Assembly (NCBI GenBank): GCA_001871195.1
Contig: MNXA01000045.1
Span: 45,845-104,175 of the forward strand
From: Zetaproteobacteria bacterium CG1_02_55_237
GTDB taxonomy: Bacteria; Pseudomonadota; Zetaproteobacteria; Mariprofundales; Mariprofundaceae
Reading direction: 5' to 3'
DNA length: 58,331 nt
A program made the translations under genes and the position numbers. Positions 34,247 through 43,298 of this stretch are shown one piece after another; positions within the stretch are counted from its first letter, which is position 1; every line of letters begins with the position of its first letter. The notes below the pieces were generated by a model that saw only the letters and a list, made by a program, of their open reading frames with translations, did not search any database and was not told where the DNA came from.

Positions 34247-34883
34247 AGTTACCCTTATCGATTATGGGATGGGTAATCTACTTAGCGTTCGTAGGGCCAT
34301 GGAACACTGTGGCGCGACGGTGACCGTAACTGCTGAAGTCGATGCTATTCTTACTGCACCGCGGGTAGTATTGCCAGGGGTAGGGGCTTTTGCTGATGGT
34401 ATGGCTGAATTGCGAACCCTTGGGCTTGACGCCACAGTGCGCCAAGTCGCTGCAAAAGGAACTCCTCTCCTTGGGATTTGCTTGGGTATGCAGATGTTGC
34501 TCGACGAAAGTGAAGAGTTTGGGATCACTGATGGCCTTGGCCTGATACCGGGGCGGGTTGTTCCTGTTCCTAGAATATCTACGCAAGGAAAGCCCCAGAG
34601 GATTCCGCATATTGGCTGGAATGAGTTGGTTGTTCCTCCTCAAGGGTGTGTTGATTGGGTGGGGACAGTGCTTCACGAGGTCAGGCCAAATGATGCAGTT
34701 TACTTTGTTCACTCATTTATGGCTTGCCCAAGCAATCCTGCCCATCGTATTGCTGATTGTCTCTACGGAGGGCATCCAATAGCAGCAGCTATTGGAAAAG
34801 GGAATGTTTTTGGATGTCAGTTTCATCCTGAGAAGAGTGGCGAGATTGGGCTGAAAGTTTTGATGAGCTTTTTGTCACAGTGA
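34233..34883 (+). CDS. HisH-like glutamine amidotransferase subunit
   Basis: A 216-residue class I glutaminase with the complete triad: C83 (LLGICLGMQMLL), H198 and E200 (GCQFHPEKSG). The opening VTLIDYGMGNLLSVRRAM and VLPGVGAFADGM are HisH signatures. It should release ammonia from glutamine to the HisF-like partner, and through it to the sugar amidotransferase, as in the WbpG/HisH2/HisF2 sets of surface-glycan loci. It overlaps hisF and legF. Confidence 0.9.
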   Translation: MKPLEVTLIDYGMGNLLSVRRAMEHCGATVTVTAEVDAILTAPRVVLPGVGAFADGMAELRTLGLDATVRQVAAKGTPLLGICLGMQMLLDESEEFGITDGLGLIPGRVVPVPRISTQGKPQRIPHIGWNELVVPPQGCVDWVGTVLHEVRPNDAVYFVHSFMACPSNPAHRIADCLYGGHPIAAAIGKGNVFGCQFHPEKSGEIGLKVLMSFLSQ

Positions 34884-35587
34884 AGATATTGGCCCTTATT
34901 CCCGCTCGTGGTGGTTCTAAACGGATACCTAGGAAAAATATCAGACCCCTGTGTGGGAAGCCCTTGATTGCATGGAGCATCGATGTCGCCATGGATATTC
35001 CCGATATTTGTGATGTTCTGGTTTCGACTGATGATGCGGCCATAGCTAAGGTTGCCCAAGATGCTGGTGCCCTGTTGCCTTGGTTGCGTCCGGCTGAGCT
35101 TTCAACAGATACAGCTACCTCGGTGGATGTGGCACTACATGCTCTTGATTGGTATGAAGGGGAGAAGGGTGATGTGGATGGGGTGCTCTTGCTGCAGCCT
35201 ACTTCGCCATTTCGTAGCCGTGAAACAATTGTTCGTGGCATTAATCTTTTCCGGCAACATGATTATAGGTCAGTGGTCGGGGTTTCCCCTGCAGCATCAC
35301 ATCCAATGTGGTGTTTCAATATCGAGGATTCGGCGCTTAAGCCATACATGCCGGGTGGGCTGCATCTGCGATCCCAGGACCTGCCGCCCGCGTATGTGAT
35401 CAATGGGGCATTTTATTTACTTGCGCCTAGCGAGTTGCGCCGGAATCGATCATTCAATGCCGATAATACGCAGCCTCTTATTATCGATGGGCTGGAAGAA
35501 AGTATGGATATCGATACAGAACAGGACTGGAGAATTGCGGAGGTAATATGTCGGAGCCTGGGTGATCAAGACAGGTATTCGCGTTAA
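34880..35587 (+). CDS. legF: CMP-legionaminic acid synthase
   Basis: A 235-residue cytidylyltransferase from GTG 34880, overlapping the hisH stop by four bases. It shows the NeuA/LegF pattern ALIPARGGSKRIPRKNIRPLCGKPLIAWSID, then LLQPTSPFRSRETI, INGAFYLLAPSEL, and the C-terminal ESMDIDTEQDWRIAE. It activates the nonulosonic acid as the CMP sugar for transfer. It lacks the extra C-terminal domain of some NeuA proteins. This is the last Leg-pathway enzyme in the locus. Confidence 0.92.
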   Translation: MKILALIPARGGSKRIPRKNIRPLCGKPLIAWSIDVAMDIPDICDVLVSTDDAAIAKVAQDAGALLPWLRPAELSTDTATSVDVALHALDWYEGEKGDVDGVLLLQPTSPFRSRETIVRGINLFRQHDYRSVVGVSPAASHPMWCFNIEDSALKPYMPGGLHLRSQDLPPAYVINGAFYLLAPSELRRNRSFNADNTQPLIIDGLEESMDIDTEQDWRIAEVICRSLGDQDRYSR

Positions 35588-35608
35588 TAATTGGAGAGAG
35601 CACTGAAA

Positions 35609-37429
35609 TTGGAAGGGAAATCTCTTTTTTACCTATTACGTCAGCTCTGGGGGTACCTGAGTATTCGCAGGCAGCGTCAGTTCTATATGTTTTTTGTCTT
35701 GATGTTGGTCAGTGCCTTGCTTGAAGTGGTGAGTCTTGGCGCGGTACTTCCTTTCCTGGGGGTTTTGACCTCTCCGGAAAGGGTTTTTGAGCATCCAATT
35801 GTAAAGGTATGTGCGTCATTTCTGAATATTACAGGGGCATCTCAGTTGATTCTCCCAATCACTGTTCTTTTTATTTCTGCGGTGTTAATCGCAGGTGCGG
35901 TGCGAACATTGTTGTTATGGGTTACTACGCGTCTAACCTTTGTGAGTGGCGCCGATTTGAGTATTGAGGTTTATCGGAAAACGCTCTACCAGCCCTACAA
36001 GGTACATGTGGCCAGAAACAGCAGTGAGGTAATCAGTGGTATCACCATCAAGGTAAGTGGCGTGGTCGAGGTTCTTAAGCAACTTCTAACGTTGATGAGT
36101 GGGGTGGTTCTGATCATTTCTATTCTTTTCGCATTGCTTGCAGTTGATGTCACTACAGCCTTATCGGCGATCTTTGGCTTCGGAATATTTTATGGAATGG
36201 TATCATTATTCGTTCGCAATCATTTGAAGAAGAATAGTATCGCAATTGCTGAGGAACAGACGAAGGTATTCAAGGTGTTGCAAGAAGGTTTGGGCGGCAT
36301 TCGCGATGTTTTGCTCGATGGCACTCAGGCATTCTATTGCGATGTATATAGGAGGGCTGACACAATACTTCGCAGGGCGTTGGGAAATAACATCTTTATC
36401 GGTGGAAGTCCGCGTTTTGTGATGGAGACCATTGGCATGGTGTTGATAGGCGGGCTGGCATATTGGTTGAGTTCTCAGGAAGGAGGGGTTGCTTCCGCAC
36501 TGCCGATATTGGGGGCGCTGGCATTTGGTGCCCAGCGCATGCTTCCCGCTTTGCAGCAAAGCTATGCGGCATGGGCTAGTATTGCAGGCAATCAGGAGGC
36601 TCTCGTTGACACCATTAACCTTCTCAAGCAGCCGATTGCAGAAGAATTATTGAATGATGTCATGGAAACACTTGCGTTTGAGAAATCGATTCAACTCCGC
36701 GATGTAAGTTTTCGTTATGGAGATAACTACCCCATGGTCCTTGAGCGTTTAAATCTTGAGATCAGGAAGGGGTCTCGGGTTGGTTTTGTCGGAGGGACAG
36801 GTAGCGGTAAAAGTACGCTTCTTGACTTGTTCATGGGGTTGCTGACTCCTGTGAGTGGAGAAATCAGTATCGATGGTAGAAAGCTTGATGAGAAGTCGAT
36901 GCGCGCATGGCAGAGAAATATTGCCCACGTTCCCCAGCATATCTATCTGACAGATGCAACAATCGCAGAAAATATTGCATTCGGAATTCCTTTCGAAGCT
37001 ATCGATATGAACAGGGTGGCGGAGGCGGCGAGTCAAGCTCAGATTGCTTCCCATGTTGAGTCCATGCCGCGAGGTTATTTAGAGGTGGTTGGAGAACATG
37101 GGGTGAGGCTCAGTGGTGGACAGCGCCAACGCATCGGAATTGCCCGGGCCCTTTACAAGCGGGCAAGGGTTCTTGTGTTCGATGAGGCAACAAGTGCCTT
37201 GGATAATGCGACTGAGCAGGCCGTCATAGAGTCGATTGATCTTCTTTCAAGCGAGTTGACAATTCTTATCATTGCGCACCGACTTAGTACAGTTCGCCAC
37301 TGCGACAAAATTGTCGAATTGTCTTCGGGGAAGGTCGTTGCAGAAGGCCGTTATGACAGTCTTCTGGAGCAGAGTAGCAGCTTCAGAAAGTTGGTTGGGG
37401 GACAACCCTCTTTATCGAATAATGACTAA
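35609..37429 (+). CDS. PglK-like ABC flippase for lipid-linked glycan
   Basis: A fused ABC exporter (606 residues from TTG 35609, which has GGAGAG eight bases upstream; TTG 35591 is the alternative). Six helices fill about residues 25-320. The nucleotide-binding domain has Walker A (GGTGSGKST), Q-loop, signature LSGGQRQRIGIARAL, Walker B (RVLVFDEATSALD) and H-loop (IIAHRLS). The transmembrane part aligns by eye with Campylobacter PglK: LVSALLEVVSLGAVLPFLGVL, a conserved R-x-LL segment, and SSEVISGITIKVSG. MsbA is the other main possibility. It directly follows the Leg genes, and its stop overlaps the next start by eight bases. Confidence 0.75.
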   Translation: MEGKSLFYLLRQLWGYLSIRRQRQFYMFFVLMLVSALLEVVSLGAVLPFLGVLTSPERVFEHPIVKVCASFLNITGASQLILPITVLFISAVLIAGAVRTLLLWVTTRLTFVSGADLSIEVYRKTLYQPYKVHVARNSSEVISGITIKVSGVVEVLKQLLTLMSGVVLIISILFALLAVDVTTALSAIFGFGIFYGMVSLFVRNHLKKNSIAIAEEQTKVFKVLQEGLGGIRDVLLDGTQAFYCDVYRRADTILRRALGNNIFIGGSPRFVMETIGMVLIGGLAYWLSSQEGGVASALPILGALAFGAQRMLPALQQSYAAWASIAGNQEALVDTINLLKQPIAEELLNDVMETLAFEKSIQLRDVSFRYGDNYPMVLERLNLEIRKGSRVGFVGGTGSGKSTLLDLFMGLLTPVSGEISIDGRKLDEKSMRAWQRNIAHVPQHIYLTDATIAENIAFGIPFEAIDMNRVAEAASQAQIASHVESMPRGYLEVVGEHGVRLSGGQRQRIGIARALYKRARVLVFDEATSALDNATEQAVIESIDLLSSELTILIIAHRLSTVRHCDKIVELSSGKVVAEGRYDSLLEQSSSFRKLVGGQPSLSNND

Positions 37430-38597
37430 GTTTGTTTCAATTATAATTCTAACTGAGGTTCCTCTCAGTCGCCGAGATTATGAACGTTTTGGAATCGAAA
37501 TTCTTTCCCGGCATTTTTTTGTGAGAGTGTTGGATTGTACGGCATGGATTAACCCTAGCTTTTGGGGCGAGAATGCTACGATTGGCTATGAATGCCCTGA
37601 GCGCTTGAAGATAACTGCTTGGGATGAGTTGGAGGGTCAACTGACTCGGCTATCAGGGCAGTACATTGTGATTGATTATTTGGGGGACTGTTCGACAGCC
37701 TTGTATGTCAGGCAATATTTGAAAAAAAAGCGTGTTCTCCGTGTTCTTGTTCGCTGTGGTTTAATTCCCGAACCCAATAGTCTGGAAAGAATTCGTCGGG
37801 CCTCTCGTCAGGGAAGTTTTGTTATGCGGGGAATTAGAAAGGTGCTCCGAGACGGTTTGTCTTTGATAAGACCGAAATTGCCTCAAGCCGATATGGCCGT
37901 TGTTGCCGGAGAGGCGGCATTAAGAGACCGCCGTGTTCAGAAGGCAGAACACATATGGGTGCATAGCTTTGATTTTGACGTTTACTTGCGTTGTAGGGGT
38001 AAGGGTAAAGAAACTGATGTTCCTTATGCTGTGTTCCTAGATAGTGATCTGGCTTTTCATGCTGACTTTGAATTGGGTGGTGAAAATCCAATGGTCACAG
38101 CTGAACGCTATTATCCGGCTATTAACCATTTTTTTGATAGGTTTGAATTGCTGACAGGGCTGAAGGTTGTTATTGCCGCCCATCCGCGGTCCAGATATGA
38201 CCTTAGGCCTGATCTGTACGGGCATAGGATTCCTGTTTTGCATAAAACCTGTGAATTGGTGAAGGATGCAAGCCTTGTTATGACTACCCAGTCAACAGCT
38301 ATCTCGCTTGCTGTTATGTGCAATAAACCTATATTATATCTGAATACAGATGAACATGAAAATTGTGATTATATTGGATATATGTATGAGGCGGCCTCTG
38401 CTTTAAAGTCAAATATTATCAATATTGATCACTTCTCCGATGCAGAGCTTAATTTGGTTGATCTGATGGAGGTCTCAGATGATGCGTATCGGTATTATAT
38501 GAATACATATATCAAGCACCCTGGGACCCCGGATGCCCCAATATGGGAAATTTTTTCGGCTTATATTCAAAGAAAATTTTGTGTACCTTCTGATTGA
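37422..38597 (+). CDS. Uncharacterised GT-B-like protein, candidate legionaminyltransferase
   Basis: From ATG 37422 the protein has 391 residues. A longer frame that begins inside the ABC gene is spurious. I do not recognise a named family. The C-terminal half contains VVIAAHPRSRYDLRPDLYG, then about 37 residues later TTQSTAISLAVMCNKPILYL. This HP...QST layout is seen in bacterial sialyltransferase-like and CDP-glycerol-type GT-B enzymes. It is soluble by eye. It follows the Leg enzymes and the flippase directly, so transfer of legionaminic acid is a reasonable but untested guess. Confidence 0.5.
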   Translation: MTKFVSIIILTEVPLSRRDYERFGIEILSRHFFVRVLDCTAWINPSFWGENATIGYECPERLKITAWDELEGQLTRLSGQYIVIDYLGDCSTALYVRQYLKKKRVLRVLVRCGLIPEPNSLERIRRASRQGSFVMRGIRKVLRDGLSLIRPKLPQADMAVVAGEAALRDRRVQKAEHIWVHSFDFDVYLRCRGKGKETDVPYAVFLDSDLAFHADFELGGENPMVTAERYYPAINHFFDRFELLTGLKVVIAAHPRSRYDLRPDLYGHRIPVLHKTCELVKDASLVMTTQSTAISLAVMCNKPILYLNTDEHENCDYIGYMYEAASALKSNIINIDHFSDAELNLVDLMEVSDDAYRYYMNTYIKHPGTPDAPIWEIFSAYIQRKFCVPSD

Positions 38598-38659
38598 GGT
38601 AAGGGGTATGTTGGTGGCTCAAACGCATATGTGCGATATTCTTCTTCTTAAATTATTTC

Positions 38660-41557
38660 ATGTTGAAGCATAAGGGTTTGGATTTTCTTCGAAGAGGCAT
38701 CCGTGGTCAGGTGCTTACCGATAAAGTTTCCCTTGGTGTTTATGCTACAGATGCAAGCATTTATCAGTTCATGCCTTTGGCCGTTGTGCTTCCTCTCGAT
38801 CAGGATGATGTGATTCAGGTTGTTCGTTTATGTTCTGAGTACGGGCTTCCCATGCTTGCCAGAGGGGCGGGAACCAGCCTGACGGGCCAGTCCATTGGTG
38901 AAGCTGTGATTGTTGATATGTCAAAGTATCTTACCCGGATTGTAGAGTTGGATGTGGAGCATCGTTGGGTTCGTGTGGAACCCGGCGTTGTGTGCCAGGA
39001 GTTGAATGCCAGCCTACATGGCTCGGGGCTACATTTTGCGCCCGATCCGGCAACGGCAAACAGAGCCAATATCGGTGGGATGATTGCGAACAATGCTGCC
39101 GGCATGCGTTCGGTTATTTATGGCATGACAATAGATCATGTTCTGGAGCTAAAGCTTGTTCTTTCGACAGGCGAGGTTGTTGTTCTAGGGCCTCTTGAAA
39201 CAGATGAAGATCACGCCCTTCTTGCCAAAGATAATGGAAAATGCGGTGATATTTATCGTTCTCTAAAATGCGTAATTGAAAAGCATGGGGGCGAAATCGC
39301 GCGTCGATTCCCAAAGGTTACAAGGCGTTCTGGCGGGTATGCTCTGGATGCTTTTCTTGATCTATCATCTTGGAACATGGCAAAGATTATTGTTGGTAGT
39401 GAAGGGTCTCTTGGAATTGTTCTGGAGGCCAAGCTGAGGCTTGAGCCGCTGCCTAGAAAGAGAGCGCTTTGCATGGCCCATTTTGCCACTCTTCAGGGGG
39501 CTCTTTTGGCTGCAGAGCCTGTCGTGAGCCAAAATCCTTCGGCGGTGGAGTTGATAGATGGCTTGGTTCTGGGACAGGCAAAAGCGCATCCTCTGACTCG
39601 GCAGGCTTGCAATATCGTTGAAGGAGAACCTGCGGCCGTTCTGGTTGTTGAGGTTCAAGGAGCTGATGTCTCAGAAGTTGAGGCTCATGTGGCCAAAATT
39701 TCGAAAATGCTCGTCACTGATTGTGCCGCATATTCAGCGCCATTTGTCAGCGATGAAGAGGCCATGCGAAAAGTCTGGGAGATGCGATCAAGTGCTTTGG
39801 GCCTAATGACCACATTGCTCGGCACCAGAAAGCCCATACCTTATATTGAGGATGCTGCAGTTCCTTTGGGCTCTCTGGCAAATTATGTGGAAGATGTCCT
39901 GGCTGTGTGTGATCGATATGATCAGCCGGTATCCATGTTTGGTCACGTCAGTGTCGGATTAATGCACATCCGCCCATTGCACGATTTACATCGTCCCGAA
40001 GATATTTCAATGCTTCTGCGCATTCAGGAAGAGGTGTTTGAGCTTGTTGTGAAATATGGGGGCTCGTGGAGTGGCGAGCATGGCGACGGAATTGTACGGG
40101 GCGGATTCAATCAACGTTTCTTTGGTGAGGAGATATATTCTTCTTTTAAGGATATTAAGCATTTGTTCGATCCCAAAGGATTGATGAATCCCGGGAAAGT
40201 CATTGCCATATATCCGGTGGATGGGCACCTGCGCTTTGCTTATCAGGATTCGTTACAGGCGGAATTTAGAAGTAAATATAAATTCCGCCGTCAAGGAGGC
40301 TTGCTGAGCGCTGCAGAGCAATGTACCGGTGTCGGGGCCTGTCGTAAGCTGGGTAGTGGAACGATGTGCCCTTCCTATATGGTAACCAGAGATGAAGGGC
40401 ATAGTACCCGTGCCCGAGCCAATGCCGTGCGTTTGGCGATTACCGGACAGCTTGGGCATCATAGGCATGGTTTCACCAGCGATGCGTTGCTTAAGGTCTT
40501 CGATCTATGCCTGAGCTGTAAGGGATGTAATAGCGAGTGCCCCAACGGCATTGATATGAGCCGTATAAAATCAGAAGTTCTTTACCAGCATCAGGTATTG
40601 CATGGAAAGCGTATCCGCACCTTGCTCTTCGGGTCTATGGATTGGCTGGCGCCGAAATTGTCGGGTTATGGTGCATGGGCCGCAAACGGCTTGCTTCAAA
40701 GTGCGAGTATTCGTGCTGTGCTGGATCGATATTTAGGGATAGATAAGCGTCGTCATCTTCCCGTGTTTGCAAGTAAGTCACTGAGTAAATGGTTTGCTAA
40801 CAGGAAGCACAAGCGGGCAACCGGGCCCAAGGTTATCCTTTTTAACGATACATATCTTGAAGCTTTTCAGCCGCAGATTGGACGCGCAGCTGTTGAGGTG
40901 CTTGAAGCAGGCGGTTATCAGGTTGTGCTGGCGACTGTGGGTGGCAGCCAACGTTCCGCACTTTCTCTTGGCCTTCTCGATCAGGCAGTACATCGAGGTG
41001 CAGCCGCGTTCCGGGCATTGGCAAGTCTGTTGAACGATGGCGTACCAATACTGGTTTGTGAGCCAAGTTGTACAACGGCGCTTAAGGATGACCTTCCTGA
41101 TTTGTTGGAGGATGCCAGTTTAGCCAGTCGTGTTGCAGACAGTGTGGTTACCATTGAGCAGTTTCTTGAAAATGAATTATCTCAAGGCTCCTGTTCGCTT
41201 CCTTGGGTTGACCTGATAGATTCTCCGAGGTTTCTTGTTCACCATCATTGCCATCAGGCTAGCTTGGGAGGGGGAGGGGCGCTTCTTAAGCTCCTTTCTA
41301 ATATTCCCGGCGCAGTTGTTGAAGAGAGCAAAGCCGGTTGTTGTGGTATGGCAGGATCTTTTGGTTATGAGAAGGAGCATTATGATTTTTCTGTTGCAGT
41401 GGCAGAAAGAAAGTTAATCTCGAGACTGCGCAAGCTTGAAAGTGAAGTGCAAATTATTGCGAACGGGTTTTCTTGCAGGCATCAAATTCAGGATTTATCA
41501 GGAAGATTCGCCTCTCATGCAATAGAAGTTATTCGTAAGTATATAAAAACGAGCTAA
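38660..41557 (+). CDS. Fused FAD / Fe-S D-2-hydroxyacid dehydrogenase (YdiJ/GlcD-GlpC-like)
   Basis: A 965-residue protein. The N-terminal FAD_binding_4 domain (LARGAGTSLTGQSIG near residue 67; NIGGMIANNAAGMRS) and a FAD-oxidase C-terminal domain (about 265-530, with SGEHGDGIVRGGF) are followed by a ferredoxin-like part. Its clusters are C-x5-C...CPS near 555 and CLSCKGCNSECPNGID near 616. Two CCG domains end the protein (CEPSCTT, HHHCHQ, GCCGMAGSFGYE). This is the architecture of E. coli YdiJ-type D-2-hydroxyglutarate or D-lactate dehydrogenases. It is unusual in a glycan locus. It may recycle a 2-hydroxyacid made by the dehydrogenases downstream. Confidence 0.85.
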   Translation: MLKHKGLDFLRRGIRGQVLTDKVSLGVYATDASIYQFMPLAVVLPLDQDDVIQVVRLCSEYGLPMLARGAGTSLTGQSIGEAVIVDMSKYLTRIVELDVEHRWVRVEPGVVCQELNASLHGSGLHFAPDPATANRANIGGMIANNAAGMRSVIYGMTIDHVLELKLVLSTGEVVVLGPLETDEDHALLAKDNGKCGDIYRSLKCVIEKHGGEIARRFPKVTRRSGGYALDAFLDLSSWNMAKIIVGSEGSLGIVLEAKLRLEPLPRKRALCMAHFATLQGALLAAEPVVSQNPSAVELIDGLVLGQAKAHPLTRQACNIVEGEPAAVLVVEVQGADVSEVEAHVAKISKMLVTDCAAYSAPFVSDEEAMRKVWEMRSSALGLMTTLLGTRKPIPYIEDAAVPLGSLANYVEDVLAVCDRYDQPVSMFGHVSVGLMHIRPLHDLHRPEDISMLLRIQEEVFELVVKYGGSWSGEHGDGIVRGGFNQRFFGEEIYSSFKDIKHLFDPKGLMNPGKVIAIYPVDGHLRFAYQDSLQAEFRSKYKFRRQGGLLSAAEQCTGVGACRKLGSGTMCPSYMVTRDEGHSTRARANAVRLAITGQLGHHRHGFTSDALLKVFDLCLSCKGCNSECPNGIDMSRIKSEVLYQHQVLHGKRIRTLLFGSMDWLAPKLSGYGAWAANGLLQSASIRAVLDRYLGIDKRRHLPVFASKSLSKWFANRKHKRATGPKVILFNDTYLEAFQPQIGRAAVEVLEAGGYQVVLATVGGSQRSALSLGLLDQAVHRGAAAFRALASLLNDGVPILVCEPSCTTALKDDLPDLLEDASLASRVADSVVTIEQFLENELSQGSCSLPWVDLIDSPRFLVHHHCHQASLGGGGALLKLLSNIPGAVVEESKAGCCGMAGSFGYEKEHYDFSVAVAERKLISRLRKLESEVQIIANGFSCRHQIQDLSGRFASHAIEVIRKYIKTS

Positions 41558-41674
41558 TAATTATTAGGCTCGCCCCATTCTGGATATGATTGTCGAGAGA
41601 CATGGATCAGCATGGCATGTTGGGGAGGGGCTCGCTCCGGCATTCAACAGCAGTAGACAATACAGGTGGTAGAT

Positions 41675-42523
41675 ATGTTAGGACTCAGAACAAAAATTAT
41701 TAATATAGTAACGGCACTTCTCAAGGGATCTATAAGGCTGTTTGGTTTTGGAAGGGCCTCCCAGATTTCCGCACATCTTTCGCAGCAACTTGCGGCTGTG
41801 GTTGAGGTTCCTGCCAATGGGGGAAGTGTAAAGTTCTTCTGCCCGGCCCCCATGCCTGTCTGGAGAGCTCAAACCATGGTGACCAAGGAACCTGAAACCA
41901 TCGAGTGGATTGAGCAAATTCAAAAGGGCGAGGTTCTCTGGGATGTTGGTGCCAATGTCGGCGTTTTTTCTCTTTATGCCGCTTCGCGTGGGAAGCATGT
42001 GCTGGCTTTCGAACCTTCTCCAGCAAACTGTTATTTGCTTAGTCGCAATGTTGAGATTAATGGTTTTGACGATCTGGTATCATCCTATTGCATTGCATTC
42101 AATGATGAGACCTGTCTCGATTCTTTTTATATGAGCAATACAGAGTTGGGAGGAGCCCTGAGTAGTTTCGGCGAGGTCGTTGACTGGAAAGGTGAAAGCT
42201 ATGATGTGCAGTTTCGTCAAGCTATGTTGGGATTTGCGGTTGATGATTTTATCAAGCAGTTTAAGCCTCCTTTTCCTAACCATCTAAAAATTGATGTGGA
42301 TGGTATTGAGAAGAAAATTGTGTTGGGGGCTGAGAAAACCCTATCTGATAAGCGGTTGAAATCAGTGCTGATAGAGTTGAATATCAATCTGGATGAATGT
42401 GAGGAGATTGTGGCAATGATGAAGCAGCATGGGTTGATGCTGTTCAAACGAGCACATGAAGACACTTTCTACAGTGAGAATATGTCTTGCATTTATAACC
42501 ATATTTTTGTTCGTGAGTCTTGA
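41675..42523 (+). CDS. FkbM-family methyltransferase (first copy)
   Basis: From ATG 41675 (AGGTGG upstream) 282 residues; GTG 41666 is also possible. The SAM-binding motif I is VLWDVGANVGVFSLYAASRG and the acidic second motif is LAFEPSP, with NHLKIDVDGIEKKIVLGAEK as the FkbM C-terminal signature. An N-terminal extension of about 85 residues precedes the catalytic domain. FkbM enzymes O-methylate sugars and polyketides; here the substrate is presumably a glycan residue. Confidence 0.83.
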   Translation: MLGLRTKIINIVTALLKGSIRLFGFGRASQISAHLSQQLAAVVEVPANGGSVKFFCPAPMPVWRAQTMVTKEPETIEWIEQIQKGEVLWDVGANVGVFSLYAASRGKHVLAFEPSPANCYLLSRNVEINGFDDLVSSYCIAFNDETCLDSFYMSNTELGGALSSFGEVVDWKGESYDVQFRQAMLGFAVDDFIKQFKPPFPNHLKIDVDGIEKKIVLGAEKTLSDKRLKSVLIELNINLDECEEIVAMMKQHGLMLFKRAHEDTFYSENMSCIYNHIFVRES

Positions 42524-42535
42524 GGGATTCTGAAC

Positions 42536-43297
42536 ATGGTCTTCGATAATTTGGCATATTCCACTGAAGAGTTGGAGAGGTTTTTTAGTAAGAATAGGGT
42601 GGCTTGGAATCAGTTCTATGAGTCGGAGCGGGTTGTCCTTGAGCGTATTGCACCAGCATCTTGCTCAAGGGTGCTGGATGTCGGTTGTGGATGTGGGGGG
42701 CTTGGGCTTGCGCTGAAGGAGCGGTTTTCCGTCTCCGACTACACTGGTATAGAGATCAATCAAAAGGCTGTTGCCACGGCTCGAAAAATGAATCCTCATG
42801 CAAGGTTTCTTGAGGGGGATTTTCTTGCGATGAAGGATGAATTTTTAATTGGGGGGGCATTTGATCTGGTCTTTTCCCTGAGTTGCATCGATTGGAACAT
42901 CTCATTTGATGCGATGCTGCAGAAAGCTTGGTCAATGGTGAAACCCGGAGGTTCCTTTATTGCCAGTTTTAGGTTGACCTGCGAAGCAGGTGTGGATGAC
43001 ATCAATCGCTCTTATCAGTATATCAATTATGATGGCAAGATGGAGGGGGAGCTTGCATCTTATGTGGTTGTTAATGCAAGCAAAATACTAAGTAAATTTT
43101 TCTCTTTGGATGCTGATAAAATAACCGGTTACGGCTACAACGGTACCCCTGGTAAAACTGCTGTGACGCCTTATGGTGAACTGTGCTTTGCTGTTTTTGC
43201 CATTAGAAAAAAGATGGATGGAGATTTCATGGAGGTGGACCTGAGGCTTCCGAACGAAATTTTGCGATCTGTAGTGTGCGCTACCAAGGAGCACTGA
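42536..43297 (+). CDS. Class I SAM-dependent methyltransferase
   Basis: A 253-residue protein with motif I VLDVGCGCGGLGLALKE, an acidic motif II in YTGIEINQKAV, and FDLVFSLSCIDWNISFDAML, followed by WSMVKPGGSFIASF. These are typical of the Methyltransf_11/25 group. The substrate cannot be told. It sits 12 bases after the FkbM gene and one base before the radical SAM gene, so all three probably act on the same glycan. Confidence 0.82.
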   Translation: MVFDNLAYSTEELERFFSKNRVAWNQFYESERVVLERIAPASCSRVLDVGCGCGGLGLALKERFSVSDYTGIEINQKAVATARKMNPHARFLEGDFLAMKDEFLIGGAFDLVFSLSCIDWNISFDAMLQKAWSMVKPGGSFIASFRLTCEAGVDDINRSYQYINYDGKMEGELASYVVVNASKILSKFFSLDADKITGYGYNGTPGKTAVTPYGELCFAVFAIRKKMDGDFMEVDLRLPNEILRSVVCATKEH

Positions 43298-43298
43298 A

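Noticed and set aside
33476-34883. HisF/HisH as part of a histidine operon
   Set aside because: No other histidine genes lie here. The HisF copy has glutamate at position 130, and a sugar amidotransferase is directly upstream.
41555-41566. TAATAATTATTA perfect palindrome at the end of the FAD/Fe-S dehydrogenase gene
   Set aside because: It consists of the stop codon region and AT-rich sequence. There is no GC stem or T-tract, so it is likely chance.
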